Below, piece by piece: positions 1-11,555 of a stretch of DNA of 64,000 nucleotides. Numbering within the stretch: the stretch's first letter is position 1; each line of letters begins with the position of its first letter. The position numbers and the translations under genes are program-made. The notes beneath the pieces were generated by a model, which made no database searches, had not been told where the DNA came from, and saw only the letters and a list, made by a program, of their open reading frames with translations. Source of the stretch: Nematostella vectensis (taxonomy: Eukaryota > Cnidaria > Anthozoa > Actiniaria > Edwardsiidae); assembly GCF_932526225.1 (NCBI RefSeq), contig NC_064046.1, forward strand, positions 1,240,001-1,304,000, read 5' to 3'.

Positions 1-798
1 AAGGATAAAGTCAACTAGAGGAGATCTACTAACATTCATTCACGCCAAGATTTATCTGGTTTTAGCTAGTAAATTTAAGCAAGTAACAGTTCACATTAAA
101 AAGCGAACAGAACCACAAGAAAGCGACAAAAAAAAACAATGCAAGGTGAGTTTAGGACGACGATTTGTATCGTCTATTGAGGATATGACAGTTATTAGGC
201 TTTTTGTTGTCCTTTTTGTATGCTTTGAGAATGCGAGTACTTAACTCAGTAATCAAATTATTTGGGCATAACAGGTTTTGTTTTGACATTCTTCGTTTTA
301 TCTATATTCTTGATTGTGTTGAATAAAATACAATACAACAAAAACTGTAATTCGTCTTTAATAAGACTTCTTCAGGGCAGATTGATTGTGTTGAGATATT
401 TCATAAAGGCTAACCAATATCGTGTTGCATTTTTCAAATACTGCTAAAGAAGACCGTTCTTGTCTTTATATCCTGTGCTCTTAGTCCTAAGAAGATACAT
501 ATCCTTAGAAGATACAGCAGCTTTTTCAACTTACAAGAGAAATTTTCCTTACCGAGGATAAAAAAAAACCTATTTTCAATATGTATTGTTGTAATTGTCT
601 GCATCTTGCATCTCATGTGTTTTTATTTTCAAATAGTTGTGGAAAATTAGTTAGATTATAAATGGCTTGATAAAAAGATTGTTTTGAAAGAAATAATTGT
701 TTTCACTCTTTTATGAACCAGGAACTACCTGAGGGCCAAGATGAATACTAAAGACTGGAAGACATGAGAATTAAAAATCATGTCTTGAAGAGAACAGT

Positions 799-840
799 AG
801 GATGTTCTTATTCACTAGCCATAGTGAATAAGAACATCCT
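799..840. repeat. Perfect 19-bp hairpin with 4-nt loop
   Basis: Positions 799-817 are the exact reverse complement of 822-840, with loop GCCA. The arm begins AGGATGTTCTTATTC. It is intergenic with no surrounding coding signal. It could be a remnant of a fold-back element or a small-RNA precursor; the sequence alone does not decide. Confidence 0.8.
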
Positions 841-2888
841 AAGAACAGAAGATACCCCCACACCCATGGTCCCAGGGAAGGGTGGGGGATTAAACTTTAA
901 TAAAAGCCTGTTTCCAAGTTAAGAGTCAAAAACAGTCAATACCACCACCCCTCTTGACATATTCTGGTTAAAAAGTGGTCTAACACGCCACATTAACCCC
1001 TGACTTCTGCGGGACCATAAGGGAGGGGGCACAAACGACTAGTTCATTACTATGTGATTCAGCAGTACACACTCAATAGGTTTTTTTAGAACAGGATACT
1101 TATATATTTGTATTATGTATTGTTTTGATTAAAAAAATATTCATAATGGAACTTCTATGATGGGACATAAGAATTTACCATTAGACTCTTGACAACTTTG
1201 ACAGCCATATTCACACCAGGAATTGTGTTTGTTAACTTTGATGTACTGCATAAATTAAATTATTGAATAAGGCCTGGATCCATTTGGTTGGTACAATAAA
1301 TAAATCTCAGTAAAGAGCAGGATCCTAGATCCCCCCAAAATACCTCGATCAGTCAACACAAAAGGTGTTCAATGCTGGCTCCGCTTTTAGGCAGTGCCTA
1401 AATCTATATATTATTGGTTAGAGGCGATTTTTCAGCTCAAAACACAAGCAGTAGCAAGGTGATCATTTGCCCTCCAACATTGAGGAAGGGGGAGGGAAAG
1501 TGTCCCATTATTTTTGTTACAGATTGTCTCAGAAGTGGAATGATTGGAATTTGTCACGCTTATCATCGATTTCTTAAAATGTATTCTCTTTATTCGCATA
1601 CCCTAATGAAAGTTTTTCAATCTATTAATTATTCGAGCTTGAAAGTAAAGATGTTGACGTCCCCAGAAAATACTTTTGGGATATCTATGCGCTATTTGGA
1701 ATATTTTATTCAATTAATTTGAATTAAATGAAGGTGCGCTAGGATATTTGCAGACTATAATTTTGTAAAATATAAAATTTATTCGATGTTGCCAAAGAGA
1801 CTGTCTATATATCGTGTCGATTGTCTCCATTTGCAAAAGCAGCCATCCCTCGGAGTATTTAGCCGAAAAACACCGCTTTCATGGCCAATTTAACAAATAC
1901 AGGCATAGAGACTAAAAAGATCATCGCCTAATAAGTATAAATAACAAATCGATTAAAGAAAGCGATAAATAGGCGGTTAATCTGTTGTAGAAAACATGAG
2001 AGCCTCGTCTCATTTCATTCTCAATGTACATCACAACAAGTGTTTATACATTTAGCATGGCCACAGGGAGCTCACCTCTACGGTTTGAATAAAGTTAGAG
2101 TTGTTTTTTTTTTTTTTTAGCTTTGCGTTGCTGTTGATTTAGTGCGTGTGTTCGTTTGTATCTCTTGTCTACTTTTTCGGCGCCCGGTGCTTTCTGGCGC
2201 TCTCTTATTGGTTAGCGGTCTAACGGCCGTCTCGACTGCGAAATGGCTTCCATGTCACGACACCTAGTAAAAAGAGACAAGAGATGAAACTCTTTTTACC
2301 CGCCCTAGAAAACACGTCAGAAAAAATATCTTTAGCTCGAATTCATCGGCCCAAAATTCGTACAGCTATAGAAGAAAGATGTCTTTTTAAGCTAGTGATG
2401 TTAAAAAATGAATCAACATGTTCTCATGTCCACAATAATGCATCTCGCAAACCTTTCATTCTCTGGCTATATTCTGCCGTTTCATCCGAGGCAGGCAGCC
2501 CAAGGCTACTGTCAGTGGTTTATAAAGCCAACGGAATGTATGGGGGAATTTATATGTTAGCGAAAAAAATACTTTATCGTGAAAAATAAAACTTTAGACC
2601 ATGTAATATTGTGTTTGAGTCTTCCTTTACTTCAATTTTGGTGATAGAATGTCAGTAGAGCGAGTTTGAAGCCCGCCACGAATTGTGTTTCTCTCTCTGA
2701 ATAAAAATAGGAAAGTCTGGGGACTCCATCGGCTAACGGCCACCACACAACTACTTCGAGGACCATCAACCAGCCGCCAATCCAGCACAAAAACACTTTG
2801 AAAATATACCTTAGCTTTCAATTGAACCGAGTCTCATGTCACCGATTTGCGAATTTCACTCATGTTTTTTACACTTTTTACCGTCGAT

Positions 2889-3047
2889 TATCGAATTCAC
2901 CATCTGTGACAAAAACACACTCACTCGGCGCGGCCGTTGTCGCGCCGACGACTGCTCTAAGTTCGAATTTCCGAGTAGTGCCCCGTTCCTAGAGCCCCTC
3001 GGTTAGAAAGTGCACACGATCTGTTGTCACAGATGGTGAATTCGATA
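2889..3047. repeat. 24-bp perfect inverted repeat around a 111-nt GC-rich loop
   Basis: Positions 2889-2912 (TATCGAATTCACC...) are the exact reverse complement of 3024-3047. The loop is much richer in GC than its surroundings and contains a second small inverted repeat (CGGCGCG ... CGCGCCG). This is the shape of a short non-autonomous inverted-repeat element. I do not see an obvious target-site duplication. Confidence 0.7.
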
Positions 3048-5643
3048 GTTTTTCTTCAATCATTCGTCTATTCTATTACCATCACAAAGCAATTTAGGTA
3101 TATGAAGCTTACAAATGATTTGAAATATATATTAAGGCTTTTTTGAACGGTCAACCGTGGTAGACCGTTTATATAAAAATGGACTTTTTATCTTAGTAAA
3201 ACGACGGTCAACCGTCTACCATGAGCTCTCTCTCCAAAATGCAAACCCTCATTCAAACAAAACTAGTGTCAATTTATGAGCTTGAATCTCAAGTTGTTAC
3301 TGTATTATTTTAGAGTTCGAATTTCTTTCGTGAGGTATTTTTTAAACAATTTTAAAATGGTTAACCGTTAATGTTAATTAATCGTTGAGCCACATAAGCA
3401 AGAACAAAAGACGTAGTCTGTAGCCGTCTATTTTAGCGAATGCTCCACAGAAAAAGCATTGCATACACTTGTCTCAGCTTTCAGCAGAGGCTGTACGTGA
3501 CATGCTGTTACATGCTGATGCCAATACACATTTGCAAGGCCGAGATGATAATAAACACAGACCAGCTGAACATTAAATGCCACCCGGGAGTGGGATAAAG
3601 TACGGCAAACAGACAAAGCATGCAATAGAATTTGAAAACAAGCCACTCTGAGTTTTTTACCCTTTGCCGCGTTATACTTTTTAAACTACTGGGAAAAGCG
3701 TGCTTTCAGCCTCTGGACCCCAGTATACCGGGCAAGCCTCTACCCTATTGACGGCAGACCGACATATTTATACGCATTTGGGTCATGGAACAAAAATAAT
3801 CGAGCAACCCAACCCAAACACAAAAAATGAGTTCTTGATCCGTCATATATCAAATGATCGGCCCCTTTCTTGTTTCAAGTGCGTCAGCTATAATCCAGCG
3901 GCGGTAAAGTCACGGGTGATGAAAAAACTCCGAGTTCCGGCTCACACTGCGTATCACTGCAACTCTATCACTGCCCTAAACAGGTCTGTGCAGTGTCATG
4001 TTGGCACTTTTCTTTGAATAGAACAGTAAAGCATGACTTCTTTTCTACAGCTGAAGAAGTGTTGAAGGGACTAGTAGAGATGTTTTATTGTTGTCGGATG
4101 GTAAAAGAAATTGACTTATGGGGCCTCTTTGTGTGCAGAGGGTACAAAAAAGTCACTTTAAAAGTGTAAAGATGGTGCTCTATCAAGAATTCAAACAAAG
4201 TGTTATGACATGTCGTTACTGTTTGCGGTGATGTGGGTAAACACTGTGCGAGAACTAAATACTAAATACTAAAATACTAAATACTGGATAGTTTATCTAG
4301 GGAGATCTTGGAAGGTTTTTGTTTTCTTTCTTCAGTTCTCAATCGTAACAGTTCTAAACTGCATCGTTTTCAGCTTTACATAACCTGCACCTACAGTCAA
4401 CGCTTATCAGATTTCTTTTTTATTCGCTCCATTCCAGTGTGGAACTCCATAAACAAAAAAATCATAAACAAAAAGAATTCCTTGCGCTCCCGCTATCACC
4501 GCAGCTGGATAATATGTGTATTTTATACTCTCAGCTGCCTTCGTATCGACTTTCAGAGTTCGCGCTTAAGGATTTGCGCACGTAGGAGACCACCTTGGAA
4601 AAGCGCGCGAAAAAGATCCCAAGCCGGATATCGATAAACAAACAAACTTGTTCCGACTGCCGACCGCCGTATCGCCACTAAAGTGATACACGTAAATTCC
4701 TGACGTGTTCCAAGTGGTCGAACACTTGACGTTGGCGATAAGGTTGACTAGAGTTGCGCCGGATCATGCAATTCTGTGTAAACGTTGTTGTTGCTTGTGG
4801 ATTACATAATACGTGATTACACGTTCGATAATCGTATTCAGCGGACTATTTATAGAGCTGCGCAATTTAATGCAAGTGAAATTAGCACTTGGATCTGCAG
4901 CGGTAATATATTCGAAGCACGTAAAGAACCCGTGACTCTTGCTCGATTGGCAGATAGTTTATTAACTGACTCCGGAAGTGCTTTGCAAAGTTACTACAAA
5001 AATTGTGGCAACACGCCAAGTGAACGAATCAAGAGTTCACGGTTTGTTTTGGTCGCGCTTTCACATCAAAATCGACTTAAAATCACGGCCGTTTAAGCCA
5101 TTTCCTGCTAATTAGGGAATCTATTGATTTACATTTTGCGTCGTCATAAAACAACTTGAGCTAATTTTTAAGTACTCCGAGAAGACTGCATTCTGGCAAG
5201 AGAACTTGCATTCTATAATCCAAGGACATAACATGAACTTGTTTTCTTACCCTAGATCTACAAAAGGCAAAATATCTCAAAATAGCGCACGCTCAAACAA
5301 CACTGTAATTTACAAAGTGACAACCATCAACCCAACTACATGTAAACGGCGTAGATGGAGCGATTTCATTGGCTATTTACTTGTAATTAGACTTTGATTG
5401 ACAGATTTTTGTTCGAAAACATTGAGAAAACCATGTGAAGTCCTTTCCGCCCCACCTACCGGAGATCCTGATTGGCTCGTTTTGAATAGAACAATAGGGC
5501 TCTACAAGTTCAAAGAAACCGTACGTTTTGAGCTCGGCGCATCGCAATGAAGTGAATCACATGTGCTTGCTTACGTTGTTGCGATTGAAATCTCTACCTG
5601 AAAACTTGGTGGATGAATCGCGCTAGTTTGACTCGGCGACTAA

Positions 5644-8052
5644 ATGCGTTTCAAGTCCATCGCGATGGCGGAGGGCTTTGATCACTATATACAACCGCCA
5701 GAAGTGTGCCCCAAGTGCATGAATGCCTACGAAAACCCTAAAGTTCTACCGTGTTTACATACATTCTGTAGCCAATGCCTGAGTGAAGAACTACACCGTG
5801 ACTGTGAGGGGCGACTGAACGTTACATGTCCAAAGTGCTTACGCGACTTTCCTTTACGCGATGGCGCTGAAAACCCTTTGGATGAACTCCAAGAGCTTCC
5901 ACCATTCTTCAGCCGTGATATTTTCGATGTTCTCGTTCCGCGTCATCATGAAATCGCCGATAGTAGCAGCCTAATCCGTGCCGTCATACGCGAGTGTAGT
6001 AACTGCGGAGAAGGTTCGATGGTGACGGCCCATTGTAAGGACTGCAATGAATTCCTCTGCGACAGTTGTGTCAGAGCACACCAGAGAGTTCGCCTTACGA
6101 AAGACCACAGAATCATGTCGTTCATTGAAGAAGCAGCGATTTTACAACAAGGCCAGCGTAGTGAAGCAAGCGCCGCAACTAGTATCAGTCTAGTCGTGAC
6201 GAACGCTACAACTTCTACCACGAGAGTTTCTAACTCGACTCCTGTCGAATCCACAGACAATCTTACACGCTGCGAGAAGCACGAAAACGAGTTTAGACGG
6301 CTATTTTGCGATACATGCTATCAACCGATTTGCCGCGAGTGCATGTTCAGTGATCACAGTGGACACAATTTCGTCTATCTTCGCGATGTTGCCGAGACTA
6401 CAAGAGGCGCTGTGGGGAAACTCCTAGATGCGGCCGTGAATGAAACTAGAAGCATCGAAGAGGCGATCAATGCTTCACAGATGACAGCCGATAAAGTAGA
6501 GTACAGAGCTCAGGTTGTGGCTAAAGACATACGTTCTACGATTCGCAGGCATATGATAGCATTGGAAGAGCGAGAGAGGGAATTGTTACGGCGCGTTGAG
6601 AAAGTCAGACAAGTTAAAGGCAGTTCGCTACAACACCAAATCGACGAATTGCAGAAACTTTTAAGCAATGTTCTCAGCGTTAAAGAGAAGTCAGAACATG
6701 TTCTTAAACAAGGCACTGGCCCCGAGCTGTTGGCTGTCAAGGGGCAGCTGACCGAGACCTTAAATGACGCGCGATCGAAACGTGGATTACTGCAACCTCA
6801 CGAGGACGATGGCTTAGTGTTTACACCCCCAGATTTGGCCCTCCAGACAGCGATTAGCTCACTAGGTATCGTCAGTAGCAATGCGTTCGCTCCGTTCTGT
6901 TTCGCGACCGGTGAGGGGTTGCGACGAGGGGTTCGTGGTAAGAACATTATGTTTGTCGTGCAGTCCAAAGACCACCATGGCGAGAACCGGTGCATTGGGG
7001 GTGACCCCTTAAGGGCAGTCGTACAAGGACCGGACGGGATTTCCTACCGAGGAGAAATCACCGATCGTCAGAATGGGGTGTATATCGTGACTTATAGACC
7101 TCAAGTTGAAGGCGAACATGTTATTTCAGTGACTATACGGGGGCAACATATTCAGGACTCGCCATTTCGAGTTGCGATCAAGAAAGGTCGGAACTACAAT
7201 GGCGTTGGGCCCGTCTTGTTGTCTTTCGGATCGGAGGGTGAATCTGGAGGGCAGCTTTGTCGGCCTTGGGGTGTTTGCTGCGATAGAAACGGTAGCATTA
7301 TTGTTGCAGATCGTAGTAACAACAGAATTCAAATCTTCGATAACTACGGTAATTTTGTTCACAAGTTCGGTTCTGCAGGGTCCAGGAATGGTCAATTCGA
7401 TCGACCAGCTGGAGTTACTTGTGATCATGAGCGCGACCGAATCATAGTAGCAGATAAAGACAATCACCGAGTCCAAGTGTTTTCACTCGACGGCACTTTT
7501 CTACTGAAGTTCGGCGAGAAAGGAAGCAAGAACGGGCAGTTCAGCTATCCCTGGGATGTAGCGGTGAACTCAGAGGGGAACATTCTAGTTTCGGACACCC
7601 GTAACCATCGTGTCCAACTTTTCACGTGTGATGGCCAGTTCCTTAACAAGTACGGCTTCGAGCAAGGAATTCACTGGAAGTGTTTCGACTCTCCTCGTGG
7701 TGTCGCCTTCGCGCACGACGGGAGGATGATAGTGACAGATTTCAATAACCATCGCTTGCTGGTCATCTCTGGAGACTGCAAGAGTGCTCAGTGGCTCGGT
7801 ACTGAAGGATCTGGACTGACGCAGTTCGTGCGCCCTCAAGGTGTATGTGTTGACCAAGAAGGTAATATAGTCGTAGCAGATTCGCGTAATCATAGAATTC
7901 AGATCTTCCAGCCGAATGGCAACTTTCTGTGTAAGTTCGGTTCTCATGGCGGTGCTCTTGGCCAGTTGGACAGGCCATCGGGTATTTGTGTTTCTCCGGA
8001 CGGTCTTATCGTAGTTGTAGATTTCGGAAACAATCGTATTCAAGTTTTCTAA
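5644..8052 (+). CDS. TRIM71: TRIM-NHL E3 ubiquitin ligase, TRIM71/LIN-41-like, single exon
   Basis: This is an uninterrupted 802-codon frame with the full TRIM-NHL architecture. The RING finger is C3HC4 (C22, C25, C37, H39, C42, C45, C62, C65). A first B-box starts at C118, a Ser/Thr-rich linker covers about 172-205, and a second B-box starts at C210. An alpha-helical coiled coil spans about 245-390, a filamin/Ig-like repeat about 412-515, and six NHL propeller repeats about 523-802, each ending in an N-[NH]-R-[IVL] type motif. The protein stops immediately after the last NHL blade (ends NNRIQVF). That ending, together with RING + two B-boxes + filamin + NHL, fits TRIM71/LIN-41 better than the other NHL TRIM proteins I considered. 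Known family members are ubiquitin ligases and mRNA-binding repressors acting in the cytoplasm during development. The first ATG (5644) is used here; a second in-frame ATG at 5665 is equally plausible. The absence of introns stands out beside the intron-rich neighbours. Orthology among TRIM-NHL paralogues is inferred. Confidence 0.92.
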   Translation: MRFKSIAMAEGFDHYIQPPEVCPKCMNAYENPKVLPCLHTFCSQCLSEELHRDCEGRLNVTCPKCLRDFPLRDGAENPLDELQELPPFFSRDIFDVLVPRHHEIADSSSLIRAVIRECSNCGEGSMVTAHCKDCNEFLCDSCVRAHQRVRLTKDHRIMSFIEEAAILQQGQRSEASAATSISLVVTNATTSTTRVSNSTPVESTDNLTRCEKHENEFRRLFCDTCYQPICRECMFSDHSGHNFVYLRDVAETTRGAVGKLLDAAVNETRSIEEAINASQMTADKVEYRAQVVAKDIRSTIRRHMIALEERERELLRRVEKVRQVKGSSLQHQIDELQKLLSNVLSVKEKSEHVLKQGTGPELLAVKGQLTETLNDARSKRGLLQPHEDDGLVFTPPDLALQTAISSLGIVSSNAFAPFCFATGEGLRRGVRGKNIMFVVQSKDHHGENRCIGGDPLRAVVQGPDGISYRGEITDRQNGVYIVTYRPQVEGEHVISVTIRGQHIQDSPFRVAIKKGRNYNGVGPVLLSFGSEGESGGQLCRPWGVCCDRNGSIIVADRSNNRIQIFDNYGNFVHKFGSAGSRNGQFDRPAGVTCDHERDRIIVADKDNHRVQVFSLDGTFLLKFGEKGSKNGQFSYPWDVAVNSEGNILVSDTRNHRVQLFTCDGQFLNKYGFEQGIHWKCFDSPRGVAFAHDGRMIVTDFNNHRLLVISGDCKSAQWLGTEGSGLTQFVRPQGVCVDQEGNIVVADSRNHRIQIFQPNGNFLCKFGSHGGALGQLDRPSGICVSPDGLIVVVDFGNNRIQVF

Positions 8053-11000
8053 ACATTCAGGCTTCTTTATAGTCTAGTTTAGTCTAGAGCGTATTCTCTC
8101 TTAGTTAGGATATAAAACATTTTCGACATTCTAATAGAATTCGTTAAGTTTATTTGCGTTAGCTTTGCAGGACAAGCTAACATTTTATTATCTTCGAGTA
8201 TAATGATTCAAGCCTCAAGGCTTTGTTTTGTTTACTGTGATTAGAGGGACGTTTAGCTATTTAGCGAGTTTTCCCAGTAACGCAAAATAGCTACCGTTAG
8301 TTAACATCGAAATGGCGTGAAAATGAGCGCGTTTGAAGTCATTCATTCTTAAAGTATTTTTGCTACAAAAAAGTGCGGGAAGGAAATACAAACTCCCTTT
8401 CTTCATTTTAAAACAACAAGAAATCGAAAAGAAAATAATATTAGGCGTTTAAGCTCTTGCAGAGTATTTATTTGATCGTCGCAAAAAGGATCTTCATTTT
8501 ATATAAATAGCATCCAATGTTCGCAACGCGGCAATTGAATGGCCACTTACATAAATCACAAGTATATTTTATTTATGTTTGAGTTAACCAGATTTCTGAT
8601 TATTTATTAATTTCATAAGGACAAGTTCCGCAGATTTTGAGAAAAAATAGTATACACATGTGTCGTTGTTTTCTGGATCTATTGTTGCTGTGTTATTTAA
8701 CTCAAAATTCAACCCTAATGTTCGGCTCCTTTTTGCCTCGCGAAGGTGTGAACTTTTGAATAAGTTGTTGTACGACCTCCTTTCAAATGATCCCATCTTT
8801 GTTAACACTATACTCAGCCCTTAATTGCAACGTTCTCGTAGTTTCTACGCAATTTGTTTGCTATATCTAACTTTACCTAGCTTCATCCGTTTTATTAAGA
8901 AAAAAGAAAAGTTTTGTTAATCGTGTTCAAGTTTAAGCATCAAAATGTCCGATTACGGTGCTGAGATCACCGTTTTTAAAAGCGAGTGATTCAGGTTTTC
9001 TAAAAGTATTTGCATCAAATCCAAGATTGATATTATTGTTCCATTGGAAGAAAAAGTAATCTAGCTTCGCAGATTTTAATAAAGCCTAAGTAGGTCCAAC
9101 ATCCATTGTTTGTTCAGATTGTTCAGTTAGAAACAAAAACACAAATATGTTAGTTATTAGAACTGTAGGTAGAAATAAAAAACTTGTTATTTCAAGCCGT
9201 AACAGTATGCGGGAGTTGTTACAACTTTACCTGCTTTAGATTTTATATAACTTAGTATTTTTCCAAATTTGTGTGCTCAAAAAGATGAAGAATATATAGA
9301 TAAAGTGTTGTTTTCTGATTGCTGTGGTTAACGTTTTCGAATGAGTCGCCAAAGCTATTTGTAATTCTGCAAAGCAGGAATTTTCATCAACAATATTGGT
9401 ATTTTTGAGAACCTTTATCTTTGCTAAAATAGTAATCACTATTACCTAATTCGAAATTTTCATGTAATAGTATAATCAGAAGATTGCAAATCAAACAACA
9501 TTATGATAATGATATCCACATGTGATTGAATTCCAAGCTTGAAATGTTTTTATTGTTATGTCCTGTTCAGGGACTTTTGTCAAGTGAATGAAGTACAGTT
9601 TGTTTGGGAATTATATCTGAAATCCTTCGTGTTGTTTCTCTAATGCAGCACATCACCTAAACTTCCTGGCCACTGAATACTCCCTATGAGCTTTTCCTGT
9701 TTTGCATTCCTTTGCCAATGCAACCAACAGAGCTCTGTTTTTAAGACATCCCAGAGTTGATTCCCGACTCAAATTGTATATGATTCACTTGAAATTTTTT
9801 CAGTATTGTTATAGTTCATATTTCTTTGTGTAACTAATTTGAAAATTTTGATATTATTCTAATATATTTGGAAAAAAGCCATCTGAAACCAATACATATG
9901 GACTTACTTCTATAATTGAATTATACTCCTTTTGCCATTTGAGGTGTTTAGCTATCTCTGTGTCAGATGCTTTTACAAAACTCAATTAAAAAGAAAGCAA
10001 ATAGTTTGGCACCAAATCATGATGTTTTCCAGATCCCCCTATTCCTGCTGAGATTTAATCCCCAACTGCTGCTTTCTGTGTGGAATGATCCTGGAGTACC
10101 TGTGTAGCAAGGGCTAGGGGTATTTTCAAAGCTGCTGAATTTAGTAGGGGGGGGGGGGGGGGGGTGAATAGGTTCGCGGATCGGCGGATTCGGCCCCGAA
10201 ATGCTCACGGATTACGGATTTTGATTATTATTTCAGCGGGTTGGTGGATTTTGGAAATACGGCGGATCACAGATCTGTCGACAACTTGGTCGCGGATTTC
10301 GGATTTTGACTGCATTGACGGCCCAATTTCGGATTTTAAATGAATTTCGATCGATGCTATTGTTTATCTGTCAAACCATGCGGATCTTAAAATATCTGCG
10401 GATCCACGGATTTGCCCCGAAAATGTAGCGGATTGGCGGATTTACGTACCCCTATTCACCCCCCCCCCCATTTTATTTTACAATCACTTATTTTGCAAGT
10501 ATGACATCAGCAAGCAGCAGTTTGGAATGAATTCAAGATTAATCTAACATATTATCTAACATATTATCTATGCAGGGACTGATTAAGTCAGTTTACTGGT
10601 TTCTACTAAAATGATGTCATTATAAATGACAAAAAAATGCAAATCTCATGCTAGTCCTTATGAATTGGCTATGTTGGCTTGATTAATATATATATTTTTT
10701 AATTCAATGCCACAATATGGCAGATATTATACAAATTGTTCGTGATCATGTTAATGAATTAAAGAATTCTTTTATATTTTTTACATAGTCTATGTTTCTG
10801 ATATGATGTTCTTGATATTGAGTATTGTCAACATTTACTTCCCTTCTAATATCAGATCCTCATCTGTTGCGTATTTGTTGAGGGGAAAATGGTACCAGAT
10901 TTCCCTAGGGGTTTTTCTATCTTACCCTGAGAAACCTGGGGTTTCCATTAAGATATTGGTCTAAGCCTATCCCTGCATTCTTTCAGAAACCTCACTTCTG

Positions 11001-11555
11001 AAAGCACCCGTATTGAGTAAACAATAAACGATTCTTTAACCTGCCCAGCGAGCATTTCTGTTTTCGCTTGATCAAACTTCCATCAAAGTAGTATTTGCAG
11101 GCTCTACCAAAAGGTATCCTTAGCTATTCCCAGCTCTCCTCAAACCTTTATTTGCTTTGAGATGCTTGCAGATAGACCATTGCACTTTTTGGGTGGACAG
11201 GGGTAGATACATTACAATGGGTAAATTGGATCACAGCTTTTACAGCAAAATAAAAATGTTCCTAAAGAAAAATAAAGGCAAAAAACTACTGCCACCTAAA
11301 ATGTATATGGTTATGATCAATCTGTTTTTTTAAGACATCTGATCGGAACAATTAGAATTGTTGCAAGGGTAAAAATGATGGTATGATTTTTAATCTGGCT
11401 AAGCAATGGAACATTTAAACATGACCACTATATTTTTTTAATATTTGATTTTTTTTTCTTCAAACAAAAACAATGTTCTTGAATCTTTCCATGTCCATGC
11501 ACTAATGTCACAAATCTTGTGGTGCAGAATATTGTTCATTTACTTTGATTGAAGT
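8053..11555. other. Intergenic region between the TRIM gene and MCAT
   Basis: The region is AT-rich with no coding exon that I can support. The first kilobase is likely the TRIM 3' UTR; possible polyadenylation signals (AATAAA) lie near 9077 and 9173. In the first 900 bases after the stop I see no CTACCTC (the let-7 seed complement that controls bilaterian LIN-41). The main recognisable object is the inverted-repeat element at about 10148-10470. The 3' UTR of MCAT (minus strand) should occupy the right end. Confidence 0.55.
10148..10470. mobile_element. MITE-like element with G-run-capped terminal inverted repeats
   Basis: The ends are GGGGTGAATAGG (left) and CCTATTCACCCC (right), capped on the outside by long G and C runs. 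The interior is full of short degenerate CGGATTT-type words, many in direct repeat (for example near 10205, 10295, 10437). No open frame is present, so this is a non-autonomous element or a mini-satellite-bearing MITE. The homopolymer runs prevent a clean call of the target-site duplication. Confidence 0.6.

Larger units (their letters stand above)
1..5643. other. Upstream intergenic region with no supportable gene
   Basis: I see no convincing coding exon here on either strand. The open frames are all under 110 codons, none resembles a family I know, and none has splice sites that would join it to a neighbour. The stretch is AT-rich and holds a perfect short hairpin (799-840), a 24-bp inverted repeat with a GC-rich loop (2889-3047), a short palindromic motif around 3150-3225 (ACGGTCAACCGT-like, present twice) and a small ACTAAAT-type microsatellite near 4255-4285. 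The last few hundred bases should contain the promoter and 5' UTR of the TRIM gene, but I cannot point to a TATA box or defined initiator. Confidence 0.6.

Noticed and set aside
2284-2589. 101-codon frame in the upstream intergenic region
   Set aside because: No recognisable family, ordinary length for chance in this composition, no supporting splice or promoter signals.
4785-5096. 103-codon frame upstream of the TRIM gene
   Set aside because: Composition is protein-like but there is no homology I recognise and no transcript-type signals; left unannotated.
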